From: Clostridia bacterium
GTDB taxonomy: Bacteria > Bacillota > Clostridia > Christensenellales > Aristaeellaceae
DNA length: 64,000 bases
Reading direction: 5' to 3'
NCBI GenBank assembly: GCA_017428385.1
Contig: JAFRQX010000046.1
Span: 62,001-126,000, forward strand
In this document: in pieces, positions 16,460-25,452 of the stretch
Position numbering within the stretch: position 1 is the first letter of the stretch
Layout: each line of letters starts with the position of its first letter
Notes under the pieces: model-generated
The model's input: only the letters and a program-made list of their open reading frames with translations
What the model was told of the DNA's origin: nothing
Databases searched by the model: none
Translations under genes and position numbers: made by a program

Positions 16460-17965
16460 ATGATCCGGACGACTCCCGGTATTGCCAGGGCGGATATGAT
16501 CAGATGCGTATTGTGCAAAAACGCGCTCTGCGATGACGCATGCGGAAAACTGAAACCGGCGGAACTGCTGCGGAATATCTGGTTCGGAAATGAACAGACC
16601 GCGGCGCAGCACCTGCCGGAAGAAAACCCGTGCCTGACCTGCAAAGCTCCCTGTGAGCAGTCGTGCGTGCGGCCGGGAGAGGTGCCGATCCGGGATCTGA
16701 TGAACCGGCTGCATTATCAGGTGAAGCCGGAATGTGAGACGCCTCTTCCTGAAAACGAGAGCCGGCTGAAGTGTGACCTGTGCGGGATTCCGCTGGAGAA
16801 TCCTTTCCTGCTGTCTTCCTCCGTGGTGGCCAGCACATACGACATGTGTGCCCGGGCATTTGAGGCAGGATGGGCCGGCATCTGCTTCAAGACGATCTGC
16901 TCCCTGGATATCCATGAGGCGTCCCCGCGGTTTTCCGCAATCACAGGGAATGACGGAAGCATTATCGGTTTCAAAAATATCGAGCAGCTTTCTGACCACA
17001 GCGTGGCGGAAAACATGGAGATATTCCGCCGGCTGAAGGCGAAGTATCCCACCAAGTTCATCCTGGCATCCATTATGGGAAAAGATGAAGCGGAATGGGG
17101 CGAGCTTGCCCGGCTGTGCGAAGAGAACGGCGCGGATGCGGTGGAACTGAATTTCTCCTGCCCCAACATGGCGGAGGGCGGCCTGGGCAGCGATATCGGC
17201 CAGGTACCGGAACTGGTGGAGCGGTTCACACGGGCTGCGAAACAAGCCTGCCATATTCCCGTGCTCGCAAAGCTGACCCCGAATGTGGCGAACATGAGCC
17301 CGGCGGCGGAGGCCGCAAAGCGGGGCGGAGCGGACGGAATAGCGGCTATTAACACAATCAAATCGATAACCGGGGTGAACATGCACACTTATGTGGCCGC
17401 ACCCTCCGTCCACGGACAGAGCGCAGTGGGCGGATACAGCGGCAATGCCGTGAAACCCATTGCCCTGCGGTTTATTGCGGAGCTGGGGCAGCATCCGGAT
17501 CTGAAGGGAATACACCTGTCCGCCATGGGCGGTGTGGAAACCTGGCAGGACGCACTGGAGTTTATCCTGCTGGGCGGCGGTTCCATCCAGGTGACTACTG
17601 CCGTGATGCAGTATGGATACCGGATTGTGGAAGACCTGAAGTCAGGACTGAATCTGTATCTGGCAGAGAAGGGCTTCAGCAGTGTGAAGGAAGTCAGCGG
17701 ACTGGCGCTGGATACGCTAAGCCATACAACCGATACCCTGGAGAGGGATACGGTGCTGTTTCCCCGGTTTGTCCGCGAAAACTGCATCGGCTGCGGCCGG
17801 TGTCAGATTTCCTGTGATGACGGCGGACATCAGGCAATCCGGATGGATGAAGAGCGCCGCCCTGTGCTGAACGGGAAGAACTGTGTTGGCTGCCATCTGT
17901 GCGTACTGGTCTGCCCGCAGAAGGCCATTCTGCCGGGTGGTAAACGGATTACCCGAAACAAGTAA
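16460..17965 (+). CDS. preA: PreA-type dihydropyrimidine/dihydroorotate dehydrogenase with extra N-terminal Fe-S region
   Basis: 501 aa, longer than PreA (~410). Residues ~1-95 hold CVLCKNALCDDAC and CLTCKAPCEQSC, resembling the N-terminal Fe-S part of the partner PreT. Residues ~100-430 are the FMN TIM barrel (NPFLLSSSVVAS, ELNFSCPNM, AKLTPNV, SAMGGVETWQDALEFILLGG). The C-terminus carries two [4Fe-4S] motifs, CIGCGRCQISC and CVGCHLCVLVC. PreA reduces uracil or thymine with NAD(P)H through PreT, but no PreT FAD/NADPH subunit is adjacent. Role: pyrimidine degradation or a related flavin reduction. GAGGAGGG RBS. Confidence 0.85.
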   Translation: MIRTTPGIARADMIRCVLCKNALCDDACGKLKPAELLRNIWFGNEQTAAQHLPEENPCLTCKAPCEQSCVRPGEVPIRDLMNRLHYQVKPECETPLPENESRLKCDLCGIPLENPFLLSSSVVASTYDMCARAFEAGWAGICFKTICSLDIHEASPRFSAITGNDGSIIGFKNIEQLSDHSVAENMEIFRRLKAKYPTKFILASIMGKDEAEWGELARLCEENGADAVELNFSCPNMAEGGLGSDIGQVPELVERFTRAAKQACHIPVLAKLTPNVANMSPAAEAAKRGGADGIAAINTIKSITGVNMHTYVAAPSVHGQSAVGGYSGNAVKPIALRFIAELGQHPDLKGIHLSAMGGVETWQDALEFILLGGGSIQVTTAVMQYGYRIVEDLKSGLNLYLAEKGFSSVKEVSGLALDTLSHTTDTLERDTVLFPRFVRENCIGCGRCQISCDDGGHQAIRMDEERRPVLNGKNCVGCHLCVLVCPQKAILPGGKRITRNK

Positions 17966-18079
17966 AAACAGAATATAAACAAAATGCTGCCATGAGTTGT
18001 TCTGTTACGTATATACATGCGGCCGGCAGAAAACAGCTGGGGGGTTGAAGAACCGGTCCGCAAAGAGGAGGCTGAAGGA

Positions 18080-19867
18080 ATGAAGAAAATACTGATTCCA
18101 TTGCTGGTGCTGCTGCTCATCTGTACCGGATTGTCCGCAGGGGCAGAGGGAAACGAAGAGCTTCGGCTGGAAGTGAACACTGCGAAACTTCCGGTCTATG
18201 AAAGCAGCGATCCGTTCCTCAACGGACTGGTCAGCGAAAACACGGAGGAGCTGCCCGTGCTGGTGATCCCGGTAAAGAAAACCTTCCGGATTCCGGTGTC
18301 CGTGATGCCGAAGAGTGTGAAAAACAAAAAGGTCACGCTGACAGCGGAGAATCCGGAGATCCTGAAAGTGAACAGCAACGGCGTTACCGGCCAGAAGAAG
18401 GGAGAAACCCTGCTGACCATCGCCAGTGCAGAGGATCCGGCTGTGATGATCCGGTACCGGGTGGCAGTGATCCAGCCGGTGACCCGCATCTCCGTAATTG
18501 CTTCCGAAAAGAGCGTGGCAGCGGGCGGAACGGTGACACTGACGGCCGCGTTTGCGCCGGAAGACGCTTCCATCCAGCGGGTGAGGTGGATATCCTCCAA
18601 TGAAAAGGCGGCCACGGTGGACGAAAACGGAACCGTGACCGGTGTGGCCAGAGGAAACGCCCGCATCTCCGCGATTGCGGAGGATGGGAGCAACATCCGT
18701 GCCAACATCAGCATCCAGGTGATCCAGAACCCGGAAACAGTCCAGCTGGACAAGGCAGAAGTAACCGTGGATGTCGGGAAAACCGGAACCCTGAAGGCAA
18801 CTGTGCTGCCAAAGAACGCCAATGACAAGAACGTGGTATGGACCTCCTCTGACGAGAGTATTGCCACGGTGAACGCCAGCGGGCGGATAACCGGCCTGAA
18901 GCTGGGAGAGTGTGAAATCATCTGCACCAGCCGGGCAAACGGGGAAGCAGTGGCGAAGGCCACCGTGCATGTGCAGCAACCGGTGAAGAAAGTAACATTC
19001 GGCGAGGCACCGACGGTCTATGTGAATGAGACCGGCAAACTGACCTGGAACACTGAACCGGCGGACGCCACCAATCCCGCGCTGACCTTCCGCTCCGTCA
19101 ATGAGAAGGTGCTGACTGTCAGCGAAGACGGAACGGTGACAGGCGTGAAAGCCGGCGAGGCCACGGTGATTGCCATGACTACGGACGGCTCCAACCGGCA
19201 GGCAAGGATCAAGGTGAGGGTATACCAGCATGTGACCGGTGTGCACATGAAGCGAAAGACCGCTTACATTGACCTGGGAGCCACTTCCTCTGCAGGCGCT
19301 ATCCTGGAACCCGCGAATGCCACGAACCACAACATGACCTGGGAGACAGCGGACGCCTCCATCGCGAAAGCGGAACCGGTGGCGAAACAGAAGAACCGGG
19401 TAAACATTACCGGCGTCAGCGCGGGAGAGACCACGGTGACAGGCACGACAGAGGATGGCGGCTTCAAGGCCTCCATCCTGGTGAAAGTGGGCGACTGGGA
19501 AAAGGCGCTGAAGATTACCGAGGCAAAGGTGCAGGGCGCGGATGCGCTTGTGACGCTGAAGAATACCAGCGAGCTGACGATCACTTCTGTGACAGTGGAG
19601 GTTTCTGTGCTCGACAATGAAGGAAAGCCGGTGCCCTGCAACAAGAAGGATAACAGCAATACCTTCCAGATGGTGTACAAAAAGACGCTGGAGCCCGGTG
19701 CATCCACGAAGGAAAAGGAATGGAAGATTGTGAACTACAAGCTGCCCGAATCCACGACGGTACATGAGTACGTGGTGAAAGTGACAGAGTTTGAGATAGA
19801 TCACGACTGGATCAAACTGATCCGGAAGAGAAACCAGCCGACAAAGAAGTGCCCGGTGCACCTGTGA
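18080..19867 (+). CDS. Secreted protein with five Big_2 Ig-like repeats
   Basis: 595 aa. Signal peptide MKKILIPLLVLLLICTGLSA-GAEG. Then five bacterial Ig-like (BID_2) repeats of ~85 residues, each with the W-S/T-S-x-n-x-x-x-A-T-V ... G-x-V-T-G-V-x-x-G pattern, for example WISSNEKAATVDENGTVTGV and WTSSDESIATVNASGRITGL. The last ~120 residues are another beta-sandwich (LKITEAKVQGADALVTLKN). Extracellular role, possibly adhesive or structural. GAGGAGGCTGAAGGA decides the start. First gene of three consecutive secreted-protein genes. Confidence 0.88.
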   Translation: MKKILIPLLVLLLICTGLSAGAEGNEELRLEVNTAKLPVYESSDPFLNGLVSENTEELPVLVIPVKKTFRIPVSVMPKSVKNKKVTLTAENPEILKVNSNGVTGQKKGETLLTIASAEDPAVMIRYRVAVIQPVTRISVIASEKSVAAGGTVTLTAAFAPEDASIQRVRWISSNEKAATVDENGTVTGVARGNARISAIAEDGSNIRANISIQVIQNPETVQLDKAEVTVDVGKTGTLKATVLPKNANDKNVVWTSSDESIATVNASGRITGLKLGECEIICTSRANGEAVAKATVHVQQPVKKVTFGEAPTVYVNETGKLTWNTEPADATNPALTFRSVNEKVLTVSEDGTVTGVKAGEATVIAMTTDGSNRQARIKVRVYQHVTGVHMKRKTAYIDLGATSSAGAILEPANATNHNMTWETADASIAKAEPVAKQKNRVNITGVSAGETTVTGTTEDGGFKASILVKVGDWEKALKITEAKVQGADALVTLKNTSELTITSVTVEVSVLDNEGKPVPCNKKDNSNTFQMVYKKTLEPGASTKEKEWKIVNYKLPESTTVHEYVVKVTEFEIDHDWIKLIRKRNQPTKKCPVHL

Positions 19868-19888
19868 GCATAGAAGGAGGTCAGAATC

Positions 19889-20515
19889 ATGAATAAACGG
19901 ATTATGACGCTGATGGCAGCCCTGGTTATGGTGCTGCTGATGGTTTTCACCACGGCCCTGGCAGTAGATGATACTCCCTCTGATTCCGCGGGATACTACT
20001 ACGTCTACACTGAGAACGGAAAGGGCCTGAACGTCCGGGCCACACCCGGCGGTGAGGTGGTCGGGAGCCTGAAATACGGTACAAAGATCTACTGCTATTA
20101 CCGGGACGGCGGAAACGGCTGGGCAATGATAGATTACACCTACAATATGCCCGGCGTTGGCAAAGGCACCTATGCCTGCTTCATCTCCAGCCGCTACCTG
20201 CGCAGCAGCAAGCCGCCGGCCAAACCCGACGGAGCAACACCGACTCCCGCAGCCCAGACGGATCCGGAAGCAGAGCTTAACGCTGAATTCCGGAGCGCCA
20301 GGAAGGTAGATCCTTTCGTGGTGACGGTACGCCCGTCCCGGGCCAGCGGCTGGGTGAATCTCCGCTGGGCACCGAGCAAACAGACAGAGGTTATGGCCAC
20401 CTACAAGGCAAACGAGAAGCTGCTGGTGATTCAGGAACTGAAGAACTGGTACCAGGTGGAGGACCAGGATACAGGAAACGTAGGCTTCATCAGCAAGCAG
20501 TTTGTGGTGAAGTGA
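19889..20515 (+). CDS. Secreted protein with two bacterial SH3 domains
   Basis: 208 aa. Signal peptide (MNKRIMTLMAALVMVLLMVF, cleavage near TALA-VDD). SH3b 1 at ~35-105 (GKGLNVRATPGGEVVGSLKYG), a Pro/Ala/Thr linker (KPPAKPDGATPTPAAQT), then SH3b 2 at ~140-208 (GWVNLRWAPSKQTEVMATYKANEKL ... GFISKQFV). SH3b domains usually bind cell wall peptides; no enzyme domain is attached. Strong GAAGGAGG; 21 nt after the Ig-repeat gene, so likely one operon. Confidence 0.85.
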   Translation: MNKRIMTLMAALVMVLLMVFTTALAVDDTPSDSAGYYYVYTENGKGLNVRATPGGEVVGSLKYGTKIYCYYRDGGNGWAMIDYTYNMPGVGKGTYACFISSRYLRSSKPPAKPDGATPTPAAQTDPEAELNAEFRSARKVDPFVVTVRPSRASGWVNLRWAPSKQTEVMATYKANEKLLVIQELKNWYQVEDQDTGNVGFISKQFVVK

Positions 20516-20546
20516 GCCGGACAGGCGGAGAAGGAGGAAACAAGCG

Positions 20547-21629
20547 ATGAAAAAGATAATGGCAGTGATACTCAGCCTGGTCATGCTGGCGGGAATGGCT
20601 TCAGCCCTGGCAGAAGCCGGAGGGAAACCAACCATCGGTACGGTCAGCATCAACGGCGCTTTTACCCTGCAGTGCGGACTGCCGGAAGGATATCATCCGA
20701 TTCCGCTTTCTGTGACGCAGGACCAGGTGACAGCTGTGATTCGTTCAGATGATCCGACTGCGCCGGTAATGCAGCTGTCTGTGGCGTATGACGAAAAATA
20801 CTACGACGTGGACCGGATGAACGACCTGACGCCGGAGGAACTGAGCCAGCTGGAGGATACCTACATTGAGGAAGATCCGGAGGTGGAAATCACCTATGGC
20901 GAGACAGGTTACGGCACCCAGCTGCTGATTGCACGGCACGAGACGGAGGAGATGGATTATATCGCGTTCTTCTCCATCTACAAGGGCTACTGCGTGGAGT
21001 TTGTGCTGGTGCCCGCGGAGGAAGCGGAGGATAAGAACCTGACAGAGGATCAGCTGCAACTGTGTGTTGATTTCCTGACGGATCTGGACTTCATTCCTGC
21101 CAATATGCCGGCAGATTCCAAAATGCTGGTGGCGGAAGGAAAGTATGTGACCAACTTCAGCGACTATGATCCGGAAACCAATACGGTGCGGATGGAAGTC
21201 AAGCACACGGTGGTGCTGGACAAGGAAGTTGCCGAAGGCCTGAGGGCGGGAGACACCCTGATCATCGGCCAGTACAGTGAAAAGATTGAAACACTGGAAC
21301 ACGATGAAGACGGAACAATCCGGATCAACGAAGATATCACGCTGGAAAACTACGGCGGTGAATATCATGTATACATGCTTGATTATGAATACCTGGAAAC
21401 CTACGTGATCCTGGAGGAGGAGATTCCGGAGGACCTGACCTTTGAGGACGGGATTGTACCGGAGACCGGTGATCCGCTGGACGAGCCGACGAAGCATACG
21501 GCACAGGAGTTCATCGACATGCTGACAGCCGGGACTTTCCCGGACTTTGCGTCAGACAACGTGTACGCATTCTTTGACGCGGACGGGAACCTGATTGCCG
21601 TGGAGCGCTATTACGCGCCCTGGCAGTAA
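20547..21629 (+). CDS. Secreted protein of unknown function
   Basis: 360 aa. Signal peptide MKKIMAVILSLVMLAGMASA-LAEA. The mature protein is acidic (many E/D, for example EEDPEVEITYGETGYG, EEEIPEDLTFEDG) with no Cys clusters, membrane segments or known motif. A first part (~40-185) looks like a lipoprotein-type beta fold; a second (~195-360) is separate. It follows the SH3 gene by 31 nt and has AGAAGGAGG. Not recognised; placement suggests a cell-surface function shared with the two upstream genes. Confidence 0.65.
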   Translation: MKKIMAVILSLVMLAGMASALAEAGGKPTIGTVSINGAFTLQCGLPEGYHPIPLSVTQDQVTAVIRSDDPTAPVMQLSVAYDEKYYDVDRMNDLTPEELSQLEDTYIEEDPEVEITYGETGYGTQLLIARHETEEMDYIAFFSIYKGYCVEFVLVPAEEAEDKNLTEDQLQLCVDFLTDLDFIPANMPADSKMLVAEGKYVTNFSDYDPETNTVRMEVKHTVVLDKEVAEGLRAGDTLIIGQYSEKIETLEHDEDGTIRINEDITLENYGGEYHVYMLDYEYLETYVILEEEIPEDLTFEDGIVPETGDPLDEPTKHTAQEFIDMLTAGTFPDFASDNVYAFFDADGNLIAVERYYAPWQ

Positions 21630-21658
21630 GAAAAACAATCATTGCGGGCGCGGATACG

Positions 21659-21688
21659 TTGCGGATGAGGCGTACAATATAGTATAAT
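21659..21688 (+). promoter_or_regulatory. Promoter of the STAS gene pair
   Basis: TTGCGG (21659-21664), 18 bp, perfect TATAAT (21683-21688). It separates the STAS unit from the secreted-protein genes. Confidence 0.6.
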
Positions 21689-21739
21689 CACAGTATACTC
21701 AGAGATCTGCATATACCGACCGATAAAGGAGGCAATGAT

Positions 21740-22036
21740 ATGACCATTACCAAGAACCTGAACGGAACAGCCCTGGAGATCGCCCTGGCGGGCCGGCTGG
21801 ATACCATGACCGCTCCGGAACTGGAGGCGGAACTGAATAAAGATCTGGGCGGTGTCGACAGCCTGACGCTGGATTTCGGCAAGCTGGACTACATTTCTTC
21901 TGCCGGACTGCGGGTGCTTCTGACCGCGCATAAGGCCATGGCCGCAAAGGGCGGCATGAAGATCTGCAACGTCAACGAGGTTGTTCAGGAAGTTTTTGAA
22001 GTGACGGGCTTTGCCGACATCCTGACGATTGAGTGA
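21740..22036 (+). CDS. STAS-domain anti-sigma factor antagonist (SpoIIAA/RsbV-like)
   Basis: 98 aa single STAS domain: MTITKNLNGTALEIALAGRLDTMTAPEL at the N-terminus and the phosphoserine loop LDYISSAGLRVLL (Ser about 54-55). In partner-switching systems the unphosphorylated protein binds an anti-sigma kinase and frees a sigma factor. RBS AAAGGAGG. The next gene looks like a distant histidine-kinase-fold partner; no sigma factor or PP2C phosphatase gene is adjacent. Confidence 0.9.
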   Translation: MTITKNLNGTALEIALAGRLDTMTAPELEAELNKDLGGVDSLTLDFGKLDYISSAGLRVLLTAHKAMAAKGGMKICNVNEVVQEVFEVTGFADILTIE

Positions 22037-22107
22037 CAGAAGGCGGATCTTCCGGCTGATCCGGAAAACCGCCGGGACAGAATGCTGTTTGCGGGAGAGA
22101 ACAAAGG

Positions 22108-22713
22108 ATGAAAACAGATAAAATTACGGTTTCCAGCCAGGGAGCCCGGATGGGCGCTGCACTGGAACAGGCGGAAAAGGTAGCGGCTTACAAGGGCCTG
22201 AAAATGAAAGATGCCCTGCACCTGCGGCTGCTGACCGAAGAAATGATGGGCCTGATGCGCTCCATTACGGGAGAGCGGGAAGGTATCTTCTGGATTGAGG
22301 ACGAAGATGGTGAATACCGGCTGCACCTGCAGGTGAGGACGCTGCTGAACAGCGAGGAACGTGAACAGCTGCTGGCAGTTTCCAGCTCGGGGAAAAACGA
22401 GTCCGCCAAGGGTATCATGGGCAGGATTCGGGATTTCTTTGACTGGGGTTCCGACGAGGATCTGGCCACCTATACCAGCCCGCTGCTGCTGCCGGATGCT
22501 TTTGAATATACCAGTTCTCCTGCACTGGATTGGGAATGGTCCATGGCACGGTATGAAAACGCGCTGTCCTCCCGGCTGGAACTGGACGCCAAGGACGTCC
22601 GGGAGGCCTGGGATGAACTGGAGAAATCCGTGGTATCCCACGTGGCGGATGATATCAAGGTATCGATCCGCAGCGGAACCGTGGAAATGATCATCATCAA
22701 GAAGCTGGCCTGA
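22108..22713 (+). CDS. Probable anti-sigma-factor-like (degenerate HATPase) partner
   Basis: 201 aa, cytoplasmic. Residues ~30-60 (LKMKDALHLRLLTEEMMGLMRSI) resemble the N-box helix of RsbW/SpoIIAB-type kinases, and the C-terminal strand DDIKVSIRSGTVEMIIIKKL resembles their last strand. The ATP-binding D-x-G-x-G motifs are not visible, and a ~60 residue insertion (NESAKGIMGRIRDFFDWGSD) separates the halves. Position 71 nt after a STAS gene supports a partner role. Kinase activity is doubtful. The RBS is poor (GAGAGAACAAAGG). Confidence 0.55.
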   Translation: MKTDKITVSSQGARMGAALEQAEKVAAYKGLKMKDALHLRLLTEEMMGLMRSITGEREGIFWIEDEDGEYRLHLQVRTLLNSEEREQLLAVSSSGKNESAKGIMGRIRDFFDWGSDEDLATYTSPLLLPDAFEYTSSPALDWEWSMARYENALSSRLELDAKDVREAWDELEKSVVSHVADDIKVSIRSGTVEMIIIKKLA

Positions 22714-22746
22714 AACCGGAGGAAGTCAGGACAGACCGGTGAAAGA

Positions 22747-22780
22747 ACCGGTGGCAGGAACAGAACTGCCGCCGGTTTTG
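22747..22780 (+). terminator. Terminator after the STAS unit
   Basis: ACCGGTGGCAG / CTGCCGCCGGT (22747-22757 with 22766-22776; 11 bp with one G-U), loop GAACAGAA, then TTTG. Confidence 0.7.
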
Positions 22781-22861
22781 TATTGACCGGAAAGCGGTTT
22801 TGCGGTATTTTGACATGTACACATTCCGGGACTGATTATCCGGGGGAGGATGAGAACAGGT

Positions 22862-24211
22862 ATGTCTTTCGGGAAGGAACTGAATGTTCTGCTCTATGTC
22901 CTGTTTGGTTCGTTTGATACGCTGTCAACAATTCTGTCGGTCCTTTATATGATTGGACTGTGGAGGTTGTTTGTGAAATGCGGCCTGAAGGGCTGGTGGG
23001 CGCTGGTGCCGATTGTAAAATATTACAAACTGGCACTGTGCGCAGACCGCGAGCAGGAAGGCCGGACAGTAACCTTACTTCATACTGTCGTTACGCTTGT
23101 ATATATTGTAAATACATACATGGAGCCGGGAAGCGTTCCGTACTTTTTCTGCGCGATTGTGGATGCCGCGTGCCTGCCGGCTGTCCTGATCTATTCCGCC
23201 CGGATTTATTCAGGCTTGTGCCGGGTTTTTGAACGTAGAAGATGGTGGGTGCTGCTGTGGCTTGTGGCGGAGCTTTTTCCGGTTGCGCCGCTGCTGTGGG
23301 GGTTCCGGAAAAAGTACCAGCCGCTGTGGCTGGCGGAAGAGATCCGGGATGATGCGGATTATTATTTCTCCGGCAGGAAGGCCGCAATACTCGATCAGGG
23401 CCTGACTGTAAACCTTGAGGAGCGGACGGCAAGGGAATTCTTTAAAAAGAAATACCTGCTCAGGAACATCCACCTGAGTATTCAGCCCGGACATATGGTG
23501 CTGCTGCTTGGTGGTTCCGGTGCGGGGAAGACTACCTTCCTGAATGCGGTGAACGGATATGAGCCCGCGAAGGCAGAAGTGACCATCAACGGCCGGAACA
23601 TGTATAAAAACTATAAGGAAATGCAGTATGATATCGGCTTTGTGCCGCAGGCGGACCTGATCCGCGGCTGCGATACGGTCTACCGAACATTGATGGATAC
23701 TGCCATGCTGCGGCTGCCCAACAGTTTTTCCCACGCGGAACGGAATGAGCGGGTGGAAGAAGTGATGGACATATTCGGATTGACCCCGGTAAAGGGCAAC
23801 CTGGTGTCCAAGCTTTCCGGCGGACAGCGGAAGCGGTTGTCCATCGCCATGGAATTTATCTCCAACCCGACCCTGTTCATCCTGGATGAGCCGGACAGCG
23901 GCCTGGACGGAGTGATGGCCCGGGAACTGTTTACACAGCTGCGTAAAATCGCTGACCAGGGCAAGATAATCATCGTGATCACCCATACCCCAGACCGGGT
24001 CATCGATCTTTTCGATGACGTGATCGTTCTGGCGAAAGACGCGAAACGCACCGGGCGTCTGGCCTGGTTCGGCCCCATTGACGAGGCGCGTGCCTTCTTC
24101 GGCAAGGAAAAGATGGAGGAGATCGTGAAGTCTGTAAACCGAGAGGAAGAGGGCGGCGAAGGCCGGGCAGATGAGTTCATCCTCAAGTACGCGGAGGTGC
24201 AGCATGTCTGA
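22862..24211 (+). CDS. ABC transporter ATPase with N-terminal membrane domain (ABCG-like)
   Basis: 449 aa. Residues ~1-155 contain about four hydrophobic segments with a W-x-L-F-x-K-x-G-x-x-G-W-W-A-L-x-P signature (LFVKCGLKGWWALVPIVKYY), like DUF5684 membrane proteins. Residues ~185-430 are an ABC ATPase: Walker A GGSGAGKT, Q-loop FVPQADLI, signature LSGGQRKR, Walker B LFILDEPDSGLDG, switch His in THTPDRV. The D-S-G-L-D variant fits the ABCG/white group. GGGGGAGG with 11 nt spacing points to this ATG; another at 22850 touches the ribosome site. Overlaps the permease gene by 8 nt. Confidence 0.85.
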   Translation: MSFGKELNVLLYVLFGSFDTLSTILSVLYMIGLWRLFVKCGLKGWWALVPIVKYYKLALCADREQEGRTVTLLHTVVTLVYIVNTYMEPGSVPYFFCAIVDAACLPAVLIYSARIYSGLCRVFERRRWWVLLWLVAELFPVAPLLWGFRKKYQPLWLAEEIRDDADYYFSGRKAAILDQGLTVNLEERTAREFFKKKYLLRNIHLSIQPGHMVLLLGGSGAGKTTFLNAVNGYEPAKAEVTINGRNMYKNYKEMQYDIGFVPQADLIRGCDTVYRTLMDTAMLRLPNSFSHAERNERVEEVMDIFGLTPVKGNLVSKLSGGQRKRLSIAMEFISNPTLFILDEPDSGLDGVMARELFTQLRKIADQGKIIIVITHTPDRVIDLFDDVIVLAKDAKRTGRLAWFGPIDEARAFFGKEKMEEIVKSVNREEEGGEGRADEFILKYAEVQHV

Positions 24212-25406
24212 AACGATCGTCAAAAAGGAAAGAACATTCCGGCACCGTGACCGGCTGAGCCAGGTGCCGATTTACCTGGGCAAGCAGTTTCGCTTTTTTA
24301 TCAATGAAAGCGACTGGAAAGTGATCCCGATGGCCGCGGTGATTGCTATGCTGGTGTCGGTGGTGATCCGGAACCGGATCTTTGCCAACATGGAGGGCTG
24401 CATCATCGGCTCCTTCGCGCTGACCTGCGTAGCACTGTGGAACGGGTGCTTCAATTCCATTCAGGCCATCTGCCGGGAGAGGGCGATTATCAAGCGGGAA
24501 CACCGCTCCGGCATGCATATTACCTCTTATATGTTTTCTCATATGGTCTACCAGTTTGTACTGTGCCTGGTTCAGACAATTGTCAGTCTGTATGTCATGC
24601 ACGCGACCGGTGTTCCTTTTCCGGAGGAAGGCATCTTTCTGAAGAAGATGATGATAGTGGAATTCGGAATCACCATGTTGTTGATTTCCTATGCGGCGGA
24701 CATGATGAGCCTGTTTATTTCCAGTATTGCACATACCACAACGGCCGCCATGACGGTGATGCCTTTTGTGCTGATCTTCCAGCTGGTTTTCTCCGGCGGG
24801 GTAATTCCGCTGCCGGAAAGGATCCAGCCGCTGTCCAACTTTACGATATCCAACTATGGCATTAAGGCAATCGCTTCCCAGTGCGGCTATAATGAGCTGC
24901 CGATGGCTGCCGGCTGGACCGCTGTGAACAGCATGCGGAACAGTGAAATTAATGAGGTTATCACGGTAGGCCAGGTGCTGGATATCCTGAACAGCGACGC
25001 CCTGGCGAAGCACCGGGAGGATGTTGTGATCAGTCCAAAGACAGAAGCAGAGATGCTGGAGATCCTGGATCTCGGTATTACCGGCAACGCAGAGAAAATG
25101 ATTATCAAAGATCCTATTACTTTCGGTGAGCTGCTGGATTTTGCCAACAGCAGCGAACTGATCCAGAAACGGCGGGACAAGAGCTTTCCGGTTGATATTA
25201 CTGTGGGCGACCTGATGGAGATCTTCGGAGAAGATAATGTAAAAAATTTTCTGCAGCAGAGAACGGCTGAGGCTGCCCAGAAAAAACAGTATGAAAAGAC
25301 CCGGGTCAACGTCCTGATCAACTGGTTCTTCCTGTGCGTGTTTATCCTGGGCTTTGCCTTGATGTCAACCATTTCACTGGAACTGATTGACAAGGACAAG
25401 AGGTAA
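24204..25406 (+). CDS. ABC-2 type transporter permease (ABCG-like)
   Basis: 400 aa. A cytoplasmic N-terminus (~50 aa) is followed by about five hydrophobic segments (VIPMAAVIAMLVSVVI, SFALTCVALWNG, MTVMPFVLIFQLVFSGGVIPL), then a long soluble stretch (~250-375: DILNSDALAKHREDVV ... DLMEIFGEDNVKNFL) and a final helix VLINWFFLCVFILGFALMS. Partner of the overlapping ATPase; ABCG-like systems export lipids or drugs. The ~120 residue soluble insertion before the last helix is unusual. GGAGGTGCAGC RBS decides the start; a strong terminator follows. Confidence 0.85.
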   Translation: MSETIVKKERTFRHRDRLSQVPIYLGKQFRFFINESDWKVIPMAAVIAMLVSVVIRNRIFANMEGCIIGSFALTCVALWNGCFNSIQAICRERAIIKREHRSGMHITSYMFSHMVYQFVLCLVQTIVSLYVMHATGVPFPEEGIFLKKMMIVEFGITMLLISYAADMMSLFISSIAHTTTAAMTVMPFVLIFQLVFSGGVIPLPERIQPLSNFTISNYGIKAIASQCGYNELPMAAGWTAVNSMRNSEINEVITVGQVLDILNSDALAKHREDVVISPKTEAEMLEILDLGITGNAEKMIIKDPITFGELLDFANSSELIQKRRDKSFPVDITVGDLMEIFGEDNVKNFLQQRTAEAAQKKQYEKTRVNVLINWFFLCVFILGFALMSTISLELIDKDKR

Positions 25407-25410
25407 TGGA

Positions 25411-25452
25411 AAAGGATGGAGATCCTGGTAAAACAGGATCTCCATCCTTTTT
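25411..25452 (+). terminator. Strong terminator after the ABCG-like pair
   Basis: Perfect 17-bp stem AAAGGATGGAGATCCTG / CAGGATCTCCATCCTTT (25411-25427 with 25434-25450), loop GTAAAA, TTTTT tract overlapping the right arm. Confidence 0.9.

Noticed and set aside
18005..20653. Very long open frame on the minus strand opposite the Ig-repeat and SH3 genes
   Set aside because: It mirrors high-GC third positions of the plus-strand genes, has no ribosome site, and its translation is His/Arg/Gly-rich with no domain.
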